Source of the DNA: Rhodoferax sp.
GTDB taxonomy: Bacteria > Pseudomonadota > Gammaproteobacteria > Burkholderiales > Burkholderiaceae_C
DNA length: 29,763 nt
Reading direction: 5' to 3'
Assembly (NCBI GenBank): GCA_029865675.1
Contig: JARXAU010000027.1
Location: forward strand, 1 to 29,763
Shown: positions 22,603 through 29,763 of the stretch, piece by piece
Layout: each line of letters begins with the position of its first letter
How positions within the stretch are numbered: the stretch's first letter is position 1
The notes under the pieces: generated by a model
Database searches by the model: none
Seen by the model: the letters and a program-made list of their open reading frames with translations, nothing else
What the model was told of the DNA's origin: nothing
Position numbers and translations under genes: made by a program

Positions 22603-23454
22603 ATGCAAGCAGTTCCAATGACAGACTCTCAAGCACTTGGTATGTGGCAAGGCCTGTTTGTGGGTGATGCTATGGGCGTTCCACTGGAATTTACCAAGCC
22701 AACGACGACGAGCAAATACATAACTACGATGACCGCAGGTGGAGTACACGACGCATCGGTTGGTGAATACAGCGACGACGGCGCCATGGCCTTAGCTATT
22801 GCTGATGCCTACGCTACATGCGGTGGCTTTGACGCCACCCAGATTCAACGAAATTTTGTTGCATGGAAGGCCACTGGTAAGTACGGAACAAGACTCGGCC
22901 CAGCTTGGGACTGTGGGCTGACCATCTCAGAGTCCCTAGCAAGGGTCACAGACTACGAACGGCCCTATGCAGGCTCTACTGACCCCATGGCAAGCGGCAA
23001 TGGCTCAATTATGCGTATGGCGCCATGTATCGTCTTTAATCGCCATAGCCTGAGTGCTGCAATCGGCGACTCTGTTGCGCAGTGCCTGTTGACCCACGGC
23101 AGTGCAGATTCGATCAAATACACCGCCGCACTGGCACATGAACTGTGGGTTGGCAAGGCATTGCCGGAGTACGATGGTCTGCGAGACAGACCGATCTGCA
23201 ACTCGGGCTATGTCGCTGACACCTATGCTTCAGCTTGGTACTCGGTGAAGCGAACAAACACCTTTGAGAAGGCCATCTTTGATGCAATCAATAGAGGTGG
23301 TGACGCCGACACAGTGGGTGCTGTGACTGGGATGATTGCAGGCAGGATCTATGGGGCGGAGCAGACGAAGTATTTGTTTGAGGAGGTAATGAACAACAGC
23401 GATATACAGTGCAAATTTCTGGGTATGATGAATTTGAATAAACGTAAAGAATAA
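22603..23454 (+). CDS. ADP-ribosylglycohydrolase (ARH/DraG family)
   Basis: The 283-residue protein is an ADP-ribosylglycohydrolase, which removes ADP-ribose from protein side chains or nucleic acids. The dimetal site is visible in its two halves: SDD in YSDDGAMALAIADAY (with Gly where many members have Thr) and GGDADTVGAVTG near the end. GLFVGDAMGVPLEF is the N-terminal family motif, and NGSIMRMAP the central one. I start at the ATG at 22603; 22618 (MTDSQ) is an alternative. It follows the unknown gene by two bases and precedes a predicted lipoprotein by three. Many members reverse toxins or control enzymes such as dinitrogenase reductase, but no nif or toxin gene is recognised here. Composition is intermediate between host DNA and the AT-rich DNA after it. 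Confidence 0.88.
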   Translation: MQAVPMTDSQALGMWQGLFVGDAMGVPLEFTKPTTTSKYITTMTAGGVHDASVGEYSDDGAMALAIADAYATCGGFDATQIQRNFVAWKATGKYGTRLGPAWDCGLTISESLARVTDYERPYAGSTDPMASGNGSIMRMAPCIVFNRHSLSAAIGDSVAQCLLTHGSADSIKYTAALAHELWVGKALPEYDGLRDRPICNSGYVADTYASAWYSVKRTNTFEKAIFDAINRGGDADTVGAVTGMIAGRIYGAEQTKYLFEEVMNNSDIQCKFLGMMNLNKRKE

Positions 23455-23457
23455 AAC

Positions 23458-23910
23458 ATGAAAATATTATTATGGGCTTGTATCAGCTTATTTTTAACTC
23501 AAATATCATCATGTTCAAGAAATGGAGCCGATTTTTATGAGTGCAACTTGATGCACAGCAGCGTTACGATGGATGGCAAAGCAAGAGACGTGATTAAAAC
23601 CATGTGTAACCAAATGCATCCAGCAATCGTTGCAGATAGCATGCAAAGCGGTTTGCAGGACATACGCATGAGTAGCGGCTCAATAGATCAATTGAAGCAA
23701 ATCATGGTTGTGAATCAAACTGGTGACTTTATAGTTACTGAAGTAATAGTTGATGTTTCATCTTCTGCAAAACCATCTGAATCAGTAAGAATAAAATTTG
23801 AAGTGGAAGCAAAACCGTTAGCGAAAACCTATTCACCGTTTGTTGACACAGCAATAAAGGGAGACTTTACGTGGGCTATCGTTTCTGTAAAAGGCAGAAG
23901 ATACAGGTGA
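23458..23910 (+). CDS. Hypothetical exported lipoprotein
   Basis: This 150-residue protein begins MKILLWACISLFLTQISSC, a short signal peptide ending in a possible lipobox (I-S-S-C, weak at -3). The rest is a small mixed alpha/beta domain with three further Cys-containing stretches (YECNLMHSS, TMCNQMHPAI) and ends in basic SVKGRRYR. The family is unknown. It starts three bases after the ADP-ribosylglycohydrolase stop, so it is in the same transcript, yet its DNA is much richer in A and T, suggesting separate origin. Confidence 0.6.
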   Translation: MKILLWACISLFLTQISSCSRNGADFYECNLMHSSVTMDGKARDVIKTMCNQMHPAIVADSMQSGLQDIRMSSGSIDQLKQIMVVNQTGDFIVTEVIVDVSSSAKPSESVRIKFEVEAKPLAKTYSPFVDTAIKGDFTWAIVSVKGRRYR

Positions 23911-24004
23911 GAGAACGGATTAAGAAAAATATAAATTCAAATGAGACTAATCAAGTGTCTCGGCGGTAAAACTTAAGAAATAACCTATAAGTCAGGACTT
24001 AGAG

Positions 24005-24703
24005 ATGGACGGCTCACAAAATGGATACGGAATTGAACTCTTGTCAATGTTTTTCTCGCATTTTCAAGTTGCTGAAATATTTACATTAATGATATCTCTT
24101 TGGCTTGGCCAATCCTCTGCTCGCAGCGCAAATCTGTCTACAATTTTAGAGCATGCAGGTTTTTATTCTGCCGCATACATGAGCAAGGAGAAGGGACTGA
24201 CTCGCGTCTTGTTGTCCTATCTATTCTCATTAATTATAATTCCATTATTCGCCAGTATATTTTTTCTATGGAACGCGTTGTTCGCGGCGATCATCCTATA
24301 CCCAGCGTCACTACTAAAGATTTATGATTGGCAATCAAGTCAGTTCTTTCAAATTGTGGCATTAGGTACGCTATTCTTTATAGTTGGCCTATCATCTGTT
24401 TCAATTATCCGAGCAAGCCAAATACGAGACAATACTAACAAACAATCCATGACTAAAAAACACTTTCCACCACGAGGTTTGCGCACATGGATATTTCGAG
24501 CATTGGCTGGTATTACAGCCGTAGGTATACCTTATGTACTCTATATCGGAAGACATGATTGGAGAGAATTTTCCTATTGGTACTTATTGTTGGTGGGGCC
24601 ATTCATTACAATAGCATTCGGAGATTTCGCTATATTCGGATACAAAGATTCATTCTCTGAAAGAATGCACGCACTTTATAAACGAGTGAAAAACTCTGGA
24701 TAA
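24005..24703 (+). CDS. Hypothetical multi-pass membrane protein
   Basis: The 232-residue protein has about five hydrophobic segments (roughly residues 25-40, 68-100, 112-132, 163-183 and 188-208), joined by short charged loops. Nothing in it is recognisable as a known transporter or channel. AGGA lies eight bases before the ATG at 24005. DNA is AT-rich, unlike the flanking chromosome. Its context among unknown secreted and membrane proteins would fit an immunity or surface function, which is speculation. Confidence 0.6.
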   Translation: MDGSQNGYGIELLSMFFSHFQVAEIFTLMISLWLGQSSARSANLSTILEHAGFYSAAYMSKEKGLTRVLLSYLFSLIIIPLFASIFFLWNALFAAIILYPASLLKIYDWQSSQFFQIVALGTLFFIVGLSSVSIIRASQIRDNTNKQSMTKKHFPPRGLRTWIFRALAGITAVGIPYVLYIGRHDWREFSYWYLLLVGPFITIAFGDFAIFGYKDSFSERMHALYKRVKNSG

Positions 24704-24912
24704 TCCATCACACCAAAGAATGGTGGCTCGCAGCTTCGTAAAATTTAAGAAAGAATCATCGTGAGCAAGAAGGCGTATCCAGACCCGACAGTTAGGTATA
24801 GATTAGCTACTCGCTAAGAACTTGAGTGGCGCCGGAATGGATCCTGACAAACGGAATTTTTTGAGCAGGTCATGCACTGTAAATGTATTAAAAAATATTT
24901 AACAAACTATCA

Positions 24913-25416
24913 ATGGAAAAAATGAAACAAATCATTACCAACTCAATACCGGCATGTATTTTAGGAATATCCTTAATAATTGCATCCTTTATTTCATCAA
25001 ATAACAACAAATACGAATTTCAAGAAATTAATGGCTTCAGAGTTTTAAATAATAAAAACACTGGCCATAGCTGCACGCTCCGAGAGGGTGACTTGCATAT
25101 ACAATACAGACGCGATTTCCTCGTGCCCTTCCAATTGTGCGATGAAATTCAGGCCTCCAAAAAGACGACGTTCAGCTTTGAAGAAGCGCAGCTTACTAAG
25201 CCTGAACCAGCACCTGCTAAATCAGGCCGCTTCTCTTTTGAAGAAGCACAATTTACTACGCCTTCAGCGGCTGAGTCAGCAGCCTCACCAGCACCCTAGG
25301 AATCTTCGGAGAATCCCTTTTTAAAATATCTTAATGAGGAAGAAAAGGCTGCTGCCAAAAAACGCCAACAAGAAAAAGGAACCTCAAAGCAACAAATGCA
25401 AACTACGAATCCATAG
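24913..25416 (+). pseudogene. Hypothetical membrane-anchored protein with FSFEEAQ repeats, interrupted by in-frame TAG
   Basis: The first part (24913-25299, 128 residues) has one hydrophobic anchor (about residues 10-28), two cysteines and then two copies of a FSFEEAQ(L/F)T motif separated by a KPEPAPAKSG-type linker. It stops at TAG 25297-25299. Without a frame change, 38 more coding-like codons follow (ESSENPFLKYLNEEEKAAAK, then KRQQEKGTSKQQMQTTNP) to TAG at 25414-25416. This lysine/glutamine/glutamate-rich continuation fits the preceding repeats, so the first TAG is probably a nonsense mutation (for example of CAG) or a readthrough site. The family is unknown. No good ribosome site precedes ATG 24913; ATG 24922 is an alternative. 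Confidence 0.55.
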
Positions 25417-25531
25417 TATATTTATAGAGGTTGTTGTCGAGATTAATTCCAAACCAATATATCCAGAACATCCGACTAGGTAATTATTAGTTGAAAATCT
25501 TGACTTTATTTTTTAATGAAAGATCTTAAAA

Positions 25532-26167
25532 TTGAAACTTATAACATTAATTATCACCCTGCTCTCCTTTGGAGCATCTATTGCTCAAGATGATAAAGCC
25601 GTAGCATTAGATCAAGTTGCAACTTGCGGTGCTTTGAGTTATATTAATACGGCAATACTTGTACCTAGTGAAACGGTTAACAAAATATCTGCATTTGACA
25701 ATGATGCCAAAAGATATTTGAAAAGTGATCAAGCAAATTTAAAAAAGGCAAATGAAGGTTTTGCTCTGAGGGCTGGTTTTTTCAAAGATCTCTATCATGA
25801 TATATCTAGGGACGAAAAACTTACAAATGGACAATATACAGATATTCTTGAAAAAAAATACTTATATTTCAAAAATATCATTTTAAACGACGATTCTTTT
25901 TCTGTGAATATGGCAACACTTTATTCAAAATGTCAGGCTTATCTAGACGCCTTCAATCAAATTCCATTAAAAGATAAGCAAACAAACTTTGCAGCTATTT
26001 CTATTAAAATTATTAATAAAATTTCAAAGCAAACTTTTGTTGCAAATGATCAGCAAGTTGGTGTAATGTTCATTGCAGGATCCCATTGGAAATATTTGAA
26101 TTTCATTCATTCAAAGTCTATCAAGGATGCGCTCAACAACTTGCCCCCGATCGCCGTAGCGAAATGA
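25532..26167 (+). CDS. Hypothetical secreted helical protein, 3' end possibly chimeric
   Basis: This 211-residue protein starts at a TTG (25532) with a purine-rich stretch (GAAAGA) eight to thirteen bases upstream; no ATG is available in frame. The first 19 residues (KLITLIITLLSFGASIAQ) are a clear signal peptide. The mature part is almost all helix, rich in Lys, Asn, Asp and Gln, with two cysteines. No family is recognised. Composition changes sharply near 26120, where the last residues (LNNLPPIAVAK) come from GC-rich DNA that is antisense to a minus-strand frame; the natural C-terminus was probably cut off by recombination. Confidence 0.55.
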   Translation: MKLITLIITLLSFGASIAQDDKAVALDQVATCGALSYINTAILVPSETVNKISAFDNDAKRYLKSDQANLKKANEGFALRAGFFKDLYHDISRDEKLTNGQYTDILEKKYLYFKNIILNDDSFSVNMATLYSKCQAYLDAFNQIPLKDKQTNFAAISIKIINKISKQTFVANDQQVGVMFIAGSHWKYLNFIHSKSIKDALNNLPPIAVAK

Positions 26168-26395
26168 CGTTCCGCGCCATTAGCCCTCGGCCCTTGTTGG
26201 TCTTCACCGGTACAACGCCTGCAGCGTCACAGAAGCGTTTAAAGCGATCTAAATATTGCTGACACGGCTGATGCTTTGGCAGCTTGTTGACAGCCTGCTC
26301 ATTGATAACACTCCACTGCATATTCAGACCGTCGCTAAAGTCTACGGTAAGGCCGTCTTGTTCAGCGATCAAGTTCCGTCGGCAATGCTTCAATG
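26133..26395 (-). other. Unrecognised GC-richer open frame fragment at the island's right junction
   Basis: A minus-strand frame ends at TGA 26135-26133. Its usable part is about 85 codons (from near 26390); beyond this it runs antisense to the DUF924 remnant and cannot be the same gene. The piece contains VDFSDGLNMQWSVINEQAV and KHQPCQQYLDRFKRFC. It might be the tail of a transposase or a phage gene, but I recognise no motif. It sits between AT-rich island DNA and host DNA. Confidence 0.25.
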
Positions 26396-26399
26396 AAGC

Positions 26400-26645
26400 T
26401 TCGACTATGGCAAAGCGCAATTCTGCGAAATGATGCCCTGTATGCACAGCGAGTCCGCGCTGGTGCACACCCAAGCCGTGGCGCTGTTTTCACAGCCGGG
26501 CCTAGAAGACAGCTTGCGCTCTGCGCTGCGTCACAAAGCCATCATCGACCGCTTTGGCCGCTACCCGCACCGCAACGCGGTTTTGGGGCGCAGCTCCACG
26601 CCCGAGGAGCTTGCTTTTCTGAGCGAGCCGGGGTCGTCGTTTTAG
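26400..26645 (+). pseudogene. 3' remnant of a DUF924 family gene
   Basis: About 81 residues of the C-terminus of a DUF924 protein remain: FCEMMPCMHSES, then a helix, then DRFGRYPHRN, STPEEL and LSEPGSSF at the end, all strong DUF924 signatures. The family is normally about 180-200 residues, so more than half is missing; an in-frame stop at 26394-26396 closes the frame upstream. The gene was truncated from its 5' side where the island DNA joins. Confidence 0.85.
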
Positions 26646-26743
26646 GGGTTTGGGATGGCTGAATACATTGCCGCGAGGAATTCCTACCGCTAAGCGAGTG
26701 GTGGCACAGGCACAGCCAGTAGGAGCGAAAGCCGGTTGCCGGA

Positions 26744-27286
26744 CTATCTATCGACGAATCGCAGTTCCCGCCAACACCCCGGCGCCAGCCCCTGCAGCGC
26801 ATAAGGGCCAATAGCCGCCCTTATCAGGCGCAGCGTTGGAAGGCCCACGGCGGCAGTCATGCGGCGCACTTGGCGGTTGCGGCCTTCGGTGATCACCAGT
26901 TCCAGCCAAGCTGTGGGCATGTTGCGACGCACGCGGATGGGCGGGTCGCGCTCCCACAGGCTGGGGGGCAGGTCAATCGTGCGGACGCGGGCGGGGAGCG
27001 TGGGGCCATCCTTGAGCAGCACGCCTTGGCGCAGGGCCGCCAGTGCGGCCTCGGTGGGCACGCCGTCTACCTGCACCCAATAAGTTTTCTCCATCTTGAA
27101 GCGCGGGTCCGCAATGCGGGCCTGGAGCGCGCCGTCGCAGGTGAGCAGCAGCAGGCCCTCGCTGTCGGCGTCCAGGCGCCCGGCGGCGTAGACATGGGGA
27201 ATGTCGATGAAGTCTTGCAGGCCGCGCCAGCGCCCCTCCGGCGTGAACTGGCTGAGCACGCCGTAGGGTTTGTTAAAGCAAATCAT
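26744..27286 (-). CDS. rluE: 23S rRNA pseudouridine synthase, RluE-like (RsuA/RluB/E/F family)
   Basis: The 180-residue enzyme isomerises a uridine of 23S rRNA (position 2457 in E. coli) to pseudouridine. It begins directly with the catalytic domain, MICFNKPYGVLSQFTPEG, as RluE does, without the S4 domain of RsuA and RluB. The catalytic Asp39 is in GRLDADSEGLLLLT, and EGRNRQVRRM is the family's RNA-binding strand. Full length. It diverges from the nitroreductase operon across 141 bases. Confidence 0.92.
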   Translation of the reverse strand: MICFNKPYGVLSQFTPEGRWRGLQDFIDIPHVYAAGRLDADSEGLLLLTCDGALQARIADPRFKMEKTYWVQVDGVPTEAALAALRQGVLLKDGPTLPARVRTIDLPPSLWERDPPIRVRRNMPTAWLELVITEGRNRQVRRMTAAVGLPTLRLIRAAIGPYALQGLAPGCWRELRFVDR

Positions 27287-27427
27287 GGGGTACTGCAGAT
27301 TTTAGGGATGCTGCATGTTGCCCAGGTGCCCAGACACAGGCGACAGGGGCGCTGGCGTGCTCTGGCGATAATCTCGCTCGCGCTCTACATGCGCTCTGCT
27401 TCCTCGCCCCCCTCAAACCCCGACACC

Positions 27428-28066
27428 ATGACCGAACTGCAAAACAAACTTCAATGGCGCTACGCCACCAAAAAAATGGACCCGTCAAAGGCCGTGCCGC
27501 AAGAAAAAGTGGACCGCATTTTGGAAGCCGTGCGCCTGGCGCCGAGTTCTAGCGGGCTGCAGCCCTACGAGGTGATTGTGGTGACCAGTGCTGCGGTGCG
27601 CGAGCAAATCAAACCCGTCGCCTACGGCCAAGCGCAGATTACCGAAGGTTCTCACTTGCTAGTGTTTGCGGCTTGGGACAACTACACGGCAGACCGCATC
27701 AACCAAATGTTTGACTACACCAACGCCCAGCGCGGTGGCAGCACTGAGTCCGGCGACGCTTACCGCAAAAACCTGCTGGCCAATTACACCGCGCGCGACC
27801 CGCAAATCAACTTTGAGCACGCCGCACGCCAAGCCTATATTGGCCTGGGCGTGGCCCTGGTCGCGGCCGCTTTTGAAGAGGTGGACAGCACACCCATGGA
27901 AGGTTTTGACCCCAAGGCGCTGGACCAGTTATTGAACCTCTCAGAGCGTGGCCTGCGCAGCGTGGCCATCATGCCCCTGGGCTACCGCGAAGCCGACAAG
28001 GACTGGCTGGTCAATCTGCCCAAAGTGCGCCGCCCGAGCGCCGAGTTTGTCACCCAAGTTAATTAA
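27428..28066 (+). CDS. NAD(P)H-dependent FMN nitroreductase (NfsB-like)
   Basis: The 212-residue protein is a nitroreductase-family flavoenzyme, reducing nitro, quinone or related compounds with NAD(P)H. FMN-binding features are YATKKMDPSK near the N-terminus, RLAPSSSGLQPYEV (about 37-50) and the C-terminal MPLGYRE with KVRRP. I start at ATG 27428, not at the much longer upstream frame, which is antisense to rluE. A GATAAT box at 27367-27372 may be the -10 of its promoter. It leads an operon with a glutathione S-transferase (22 bases later) and a flavin monooxygenase. Confidence 0.9.
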   Translation: MTELQNKLQWRYATKKMDPSKAVPQEKVDRILEAVRLAPSSSGLQPYEVIVVTSAAVREQIKPVAYGQAQITEGSHLLVFAAWDNYTADRINQMFDYTNAQRGGSTESGDAYRKNLLANYTARDPQINFEHAARQAYIGLGVALVAAAFEEVDSTPMEGFDPKALDQLLNLSERGLRSVAIMPLGYREADKDWLVNLPKVRRPSAEFVTQVN

Positions 28067-28088
28067 CGAAGCCAGGAGTACCCCAACC

Positions 28089-28730
28089 ATGATCACGCTG
28101 TGCGGCTTTGCCGTCTCCAACTACTACAACATCGTCAAGCAGGTACTGCTTGAAAAAGACATTCCTTTCGCCGAGGAGCATGTCACCACCGGCAGCAAAG
28201 ACGCGGCCGTGCTGGCAGATTCGCCCTTGGCCAAAGTGCCGTTTATCCGCACGCCCCAGGGTGGTTTGTGCGAAAGCGCCGTCATCCTGGACTACCTGGA
28301 GGCGCAGTACCCCGCCCACCCCTTGCTGCCCAGCGACGCCTTTGCTGCTGCCAAGGTGCGCGAGCTCATTACTTTCATGAACCTGCACCTGGAACTGGTG
28401 GCACGCGAACTGTACGGGCAGGCCTTTTTCGGCGGTACCGTGAGCGAGGAGGTTCAAGCCTCGGTGCGCAAACGGCTCGAGAAAAACATCGCAGCCTTCA
28501 AGCGACTGGCCCCTTTTGCGCCTTACGTCGCCGGTGACAGTTTCACGCTGGCTGACTGTGTGGCGTTTAGCAACCTACCGCTCGTAGGCATGGCCACGCG
28601 CGGCGTGTTGGGCGAAGATTTGCTTTTGGCCGGTGGCGTGGACTACAAGCCTTACATCAAAACGCTGGGCGAACGCCCCAGCTCCCAAGCCGTGGCGGCA
28701 GGCCGCAGAGCAGCGATGACAAAGCCCTAA
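28089..28730 (+). CDS. Glutathione S-transferase family protein
   Basis: The 213-residue protein has the two-domain GST layout: a thioredoxin-like N-terminal domain (about 1-78), with SNYYNIVKQVL in the position of the catalytic Ser/Tyr/Cys helix, cis-Pro in KVPFI (about 55) and ESAVILDYLE (about 63-72) for glutathione binding, followed by a helical C-terminal domain with FTLADCVAFSNLP (about 154), the conserved N-capping box. AGGAG at 28074-28078 precedes the ATG by ten bases. Operon neighbours suggest detoxification or catabolism of small organic compounds; substrate unknown. Confidence 0.9.
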   Translation: MITLCGFAVSNYYNIVKQVLLEKDIPFAEEHVTTGSKDAAVLADSPLAKVPFIRTPQGGLCESAVILDYLEAQYPAHPLLPSDAFAAAKVRELITFMNLHLELVARELYGQAFFGGTVSEEVQASVRKRLEKNIAAFKRLAPFAPYVAGDSFTLADCVAFSNLPLVGMATRGVLGEDLLLAGGVDYKPYIKTLGERPSSQAVAAGRRAAMTKP

Positions 28731-28738
28731 AGCGCCCC

Positions 28739-29763
28739 ATGGACGACGCGCTCGCACCAAGCCCACCCACCAACACTCCAACGTACACCTACCCTGCCAT
28801 TGTGATTGGCGCGGGTATTGCGGGCATTGGTGCAGCCATCAAACTGCGCCAGGCGGAGATCGAGTTTTTGGTTCTCGAAAAAGCCGCCGAGATGGGCGGC
28901 GTGTGGCGAGACAACACCTATCCAGGCTGTGGCTGTGATGTGCCCTCGGCGCTGTACTCGTACTCCTTTGCGCCCAACCCGCGCTGGAGCCGGTTTTTCG
29001 CGCAACAGAGCGAGATCAAAGACTACACAAAAAACACCGCCGAGAAGTTTGGCATCGCCGACCGGGTGCGCCTGCAGCACGAGCTGTTGGAAGCGCGCTG
29101 GGTCGATGCGCAAAAACTTTGGCGCCTGAAAACGAACGCTGGAGTGTATTGGGCGCAATTTGTGATCATGGCCAGTGGCCCCATGCATGTGCCGGTGCTG
29201 CCGAAAATCAAAGGTATGGACACTTTTACCGGCATGCATTTCCACTCCGCGCGCTGGAACCACGGCTATGAACTGCGTGGCAAGCGGGTTGCGGTGATTG
29301 GATCGGGCGCATCGGCTATCCAGTTCGTGCCCCATATTGCACCACTGGTAGAACGCCTGACTTTGTTTCAACGCACCGCGCCCTGGGTACTGCCCAAATT
29401 TGACCCTCCAATCTCGGCGCGATGGCAAGGCTTATTTCAAAAATTTCCTTGGGTTCAGCGGCTCTTACGCACCACTTTGTACCTGCAGTTTGAGTTGCTC
29501 AATGCCAGCCTGAACTACCCCGCTTTGCTCAAGCGAATCCAGGCGCAAGGCGTAAAAAACATTGCGCGGGGCGTGAAAGACCCCGCACTGCGAGCCCAGC
29601 TGCTACCCAACTACTCCGTTGGCTGTAAGCGCATTTTGCTGTCCAACACCTGGTACCGGGCGCTGGCACAAAGCCATGTGCAAGTCGTGCCCGACGTGGT
29701 CAACATAAGCGGCAACACAGTGACGGCCAGCGACGGCAGCGCCTGCGAGGTAGACGCCATAGT
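28739..29763 (+). CDS. Flavin-containing monooxygenase, Baeyer-Villiger type (3' end outside window)
   Basis: The frame starts at ATG 28739, eight bases after the GST stop, and runs off the window without a stop; 341 codons are visible. It has an FAD-binding GAGIAG (24-29) and a second nucleotide-binding GSGASA (188-193). Between them is FTGMHFHSARW (163-173), an exact FxGxxxHxxxW fingerprint of type I Baeyer-Villiger monooxygenases, which insert oxygen next to a ketone using NADPH and O2. PGCGCDVPSALYSYSF is another typical stretch. Full-length members have about 500 residues, so roughly one third is missing. Its substrate is not predictable from sequence. Confidence 0.92.
   Translation, partial: MDDALAPSPPTNTPTYTYPAIVIGAGIAGIGAAIKLRQAEIEFLVLEKAAEMGGVWRDNTYPGCGCDVPSALYSYSFAPNPRWSRFFAQQSEIKDYTKNTAEKFGIADRVRLQHELLEARWVDAQKLWRLKTNAGVYWAQFVIMASGPMHVPVLPKIKGMDTFTGMHFHSARWNHGYELRGKRVAVIGSGASAIQFVPHIAPLVERLTLFQRTAPWVLPKFDPPISARWQGLFQKFPWVQRLLRTTLYLQFELLNASLNYPALLKRIQAQGVKNIARGVKDPALRAQLLPNYSVGCKRILLSNTWYRALAQSHVQVVPDVVNISGNTVTASDGSACEVDAI

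Noticed and set aside
21491..26400. Chromosomal integron cassette array
   Set aside because: Single-orientation unknown genes suggested it, and GTTAGGT occurs at about 24822, but no paired R''/R' boxes of an attC site and no integrase were found; the first two genes are only two bases apart.
26870..27427. N-terminal extension of the nitroreductase
   Set aside because: It is antisense to rluE; the ATG at 27428 matches the known family start.
1..29763. CRISPR array or ribosomal RNA
   Set aside because: No regularly spaced repeats and no rRNA-like conserved segments were seen.

Overview
The window is chromosomal DNA from a GC-rich betaproteobacterium. It most likely belongs to the Burkholderiales, family Comamonadaceae (Rhodoferax/Polaromonas-like). 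This rests on the style of MutS, GlnRS, UppP and RluE, the periplasmic branched-chain amino-acid binding protein and the codon use; no rRNA marker is present. Genes are dense on both strands, and conserved housekeeping genes are broken by at least three pieces of accessory DNA.

Layout. (1) 1-2084: an XhoI/PaeR7I-type restriction-modification pair, with the methylase cut by the window edge. It abuts a 3' remnant of a DinG helicase gene (about 2182-2403), which suggests the pair landed in or replaced part of dinG. (2) 2379-7359, minus strand: a GlyGly-CTERM/rhombosortase locus. Two paralogous secreted subtilisin-like proteases, both 666 residues long, flank a rhombosortase, the intramembrane protease expected to process their C-terminal anchors. 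(3) 7551-11635: mutS, then a VOC-family gene and a PIN toxin/ribbon-helix-helix antitoxin pair. This accessory segment is bounded by a second, about 92% identical copy of the last 107 bases of mutS. (4) 11661-12695, minus strand: a two-gene unit of unknown function (membrane protein and coiled-coil protein). (5) 12930-16542: an Anbu proteasome-like peptidase, an alpha/beta hydrolase and a TPR-glycosyltransferase fusion, apparently one operon. (6) 16594-21490: uppP, a DUF2306 membrane protein, a branched-chain amino-acid binding protein with a clear terminator, glnS and a DUF2283 gene. (7) About 21500-26400: a genomic island. It holds an unknown gene coupled to an ADP-ribosylglycohydrolase, then a strikingly AT-rich run of unrecognised secreted or membrane proteins, one broken by an in-frame amber codon. 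Its right end leaves only the 3' part of a DUF924 gene. (8) 26744-29763: rluE, diverging from a nitroreductase, glutathione S-transferase and Baeyer-Villiger-type monooxygenase operon that runs off the window.

The best candidates for underexplored biology are the rhombosortase between two substrates, the unknown gene paired with an ADP-ribosylglycohydrolase at the head of an AT-rich island, and the duplicated mutS tail marking a likely recombination event. All functions are inferred from motifs read by eye; no database search was run.
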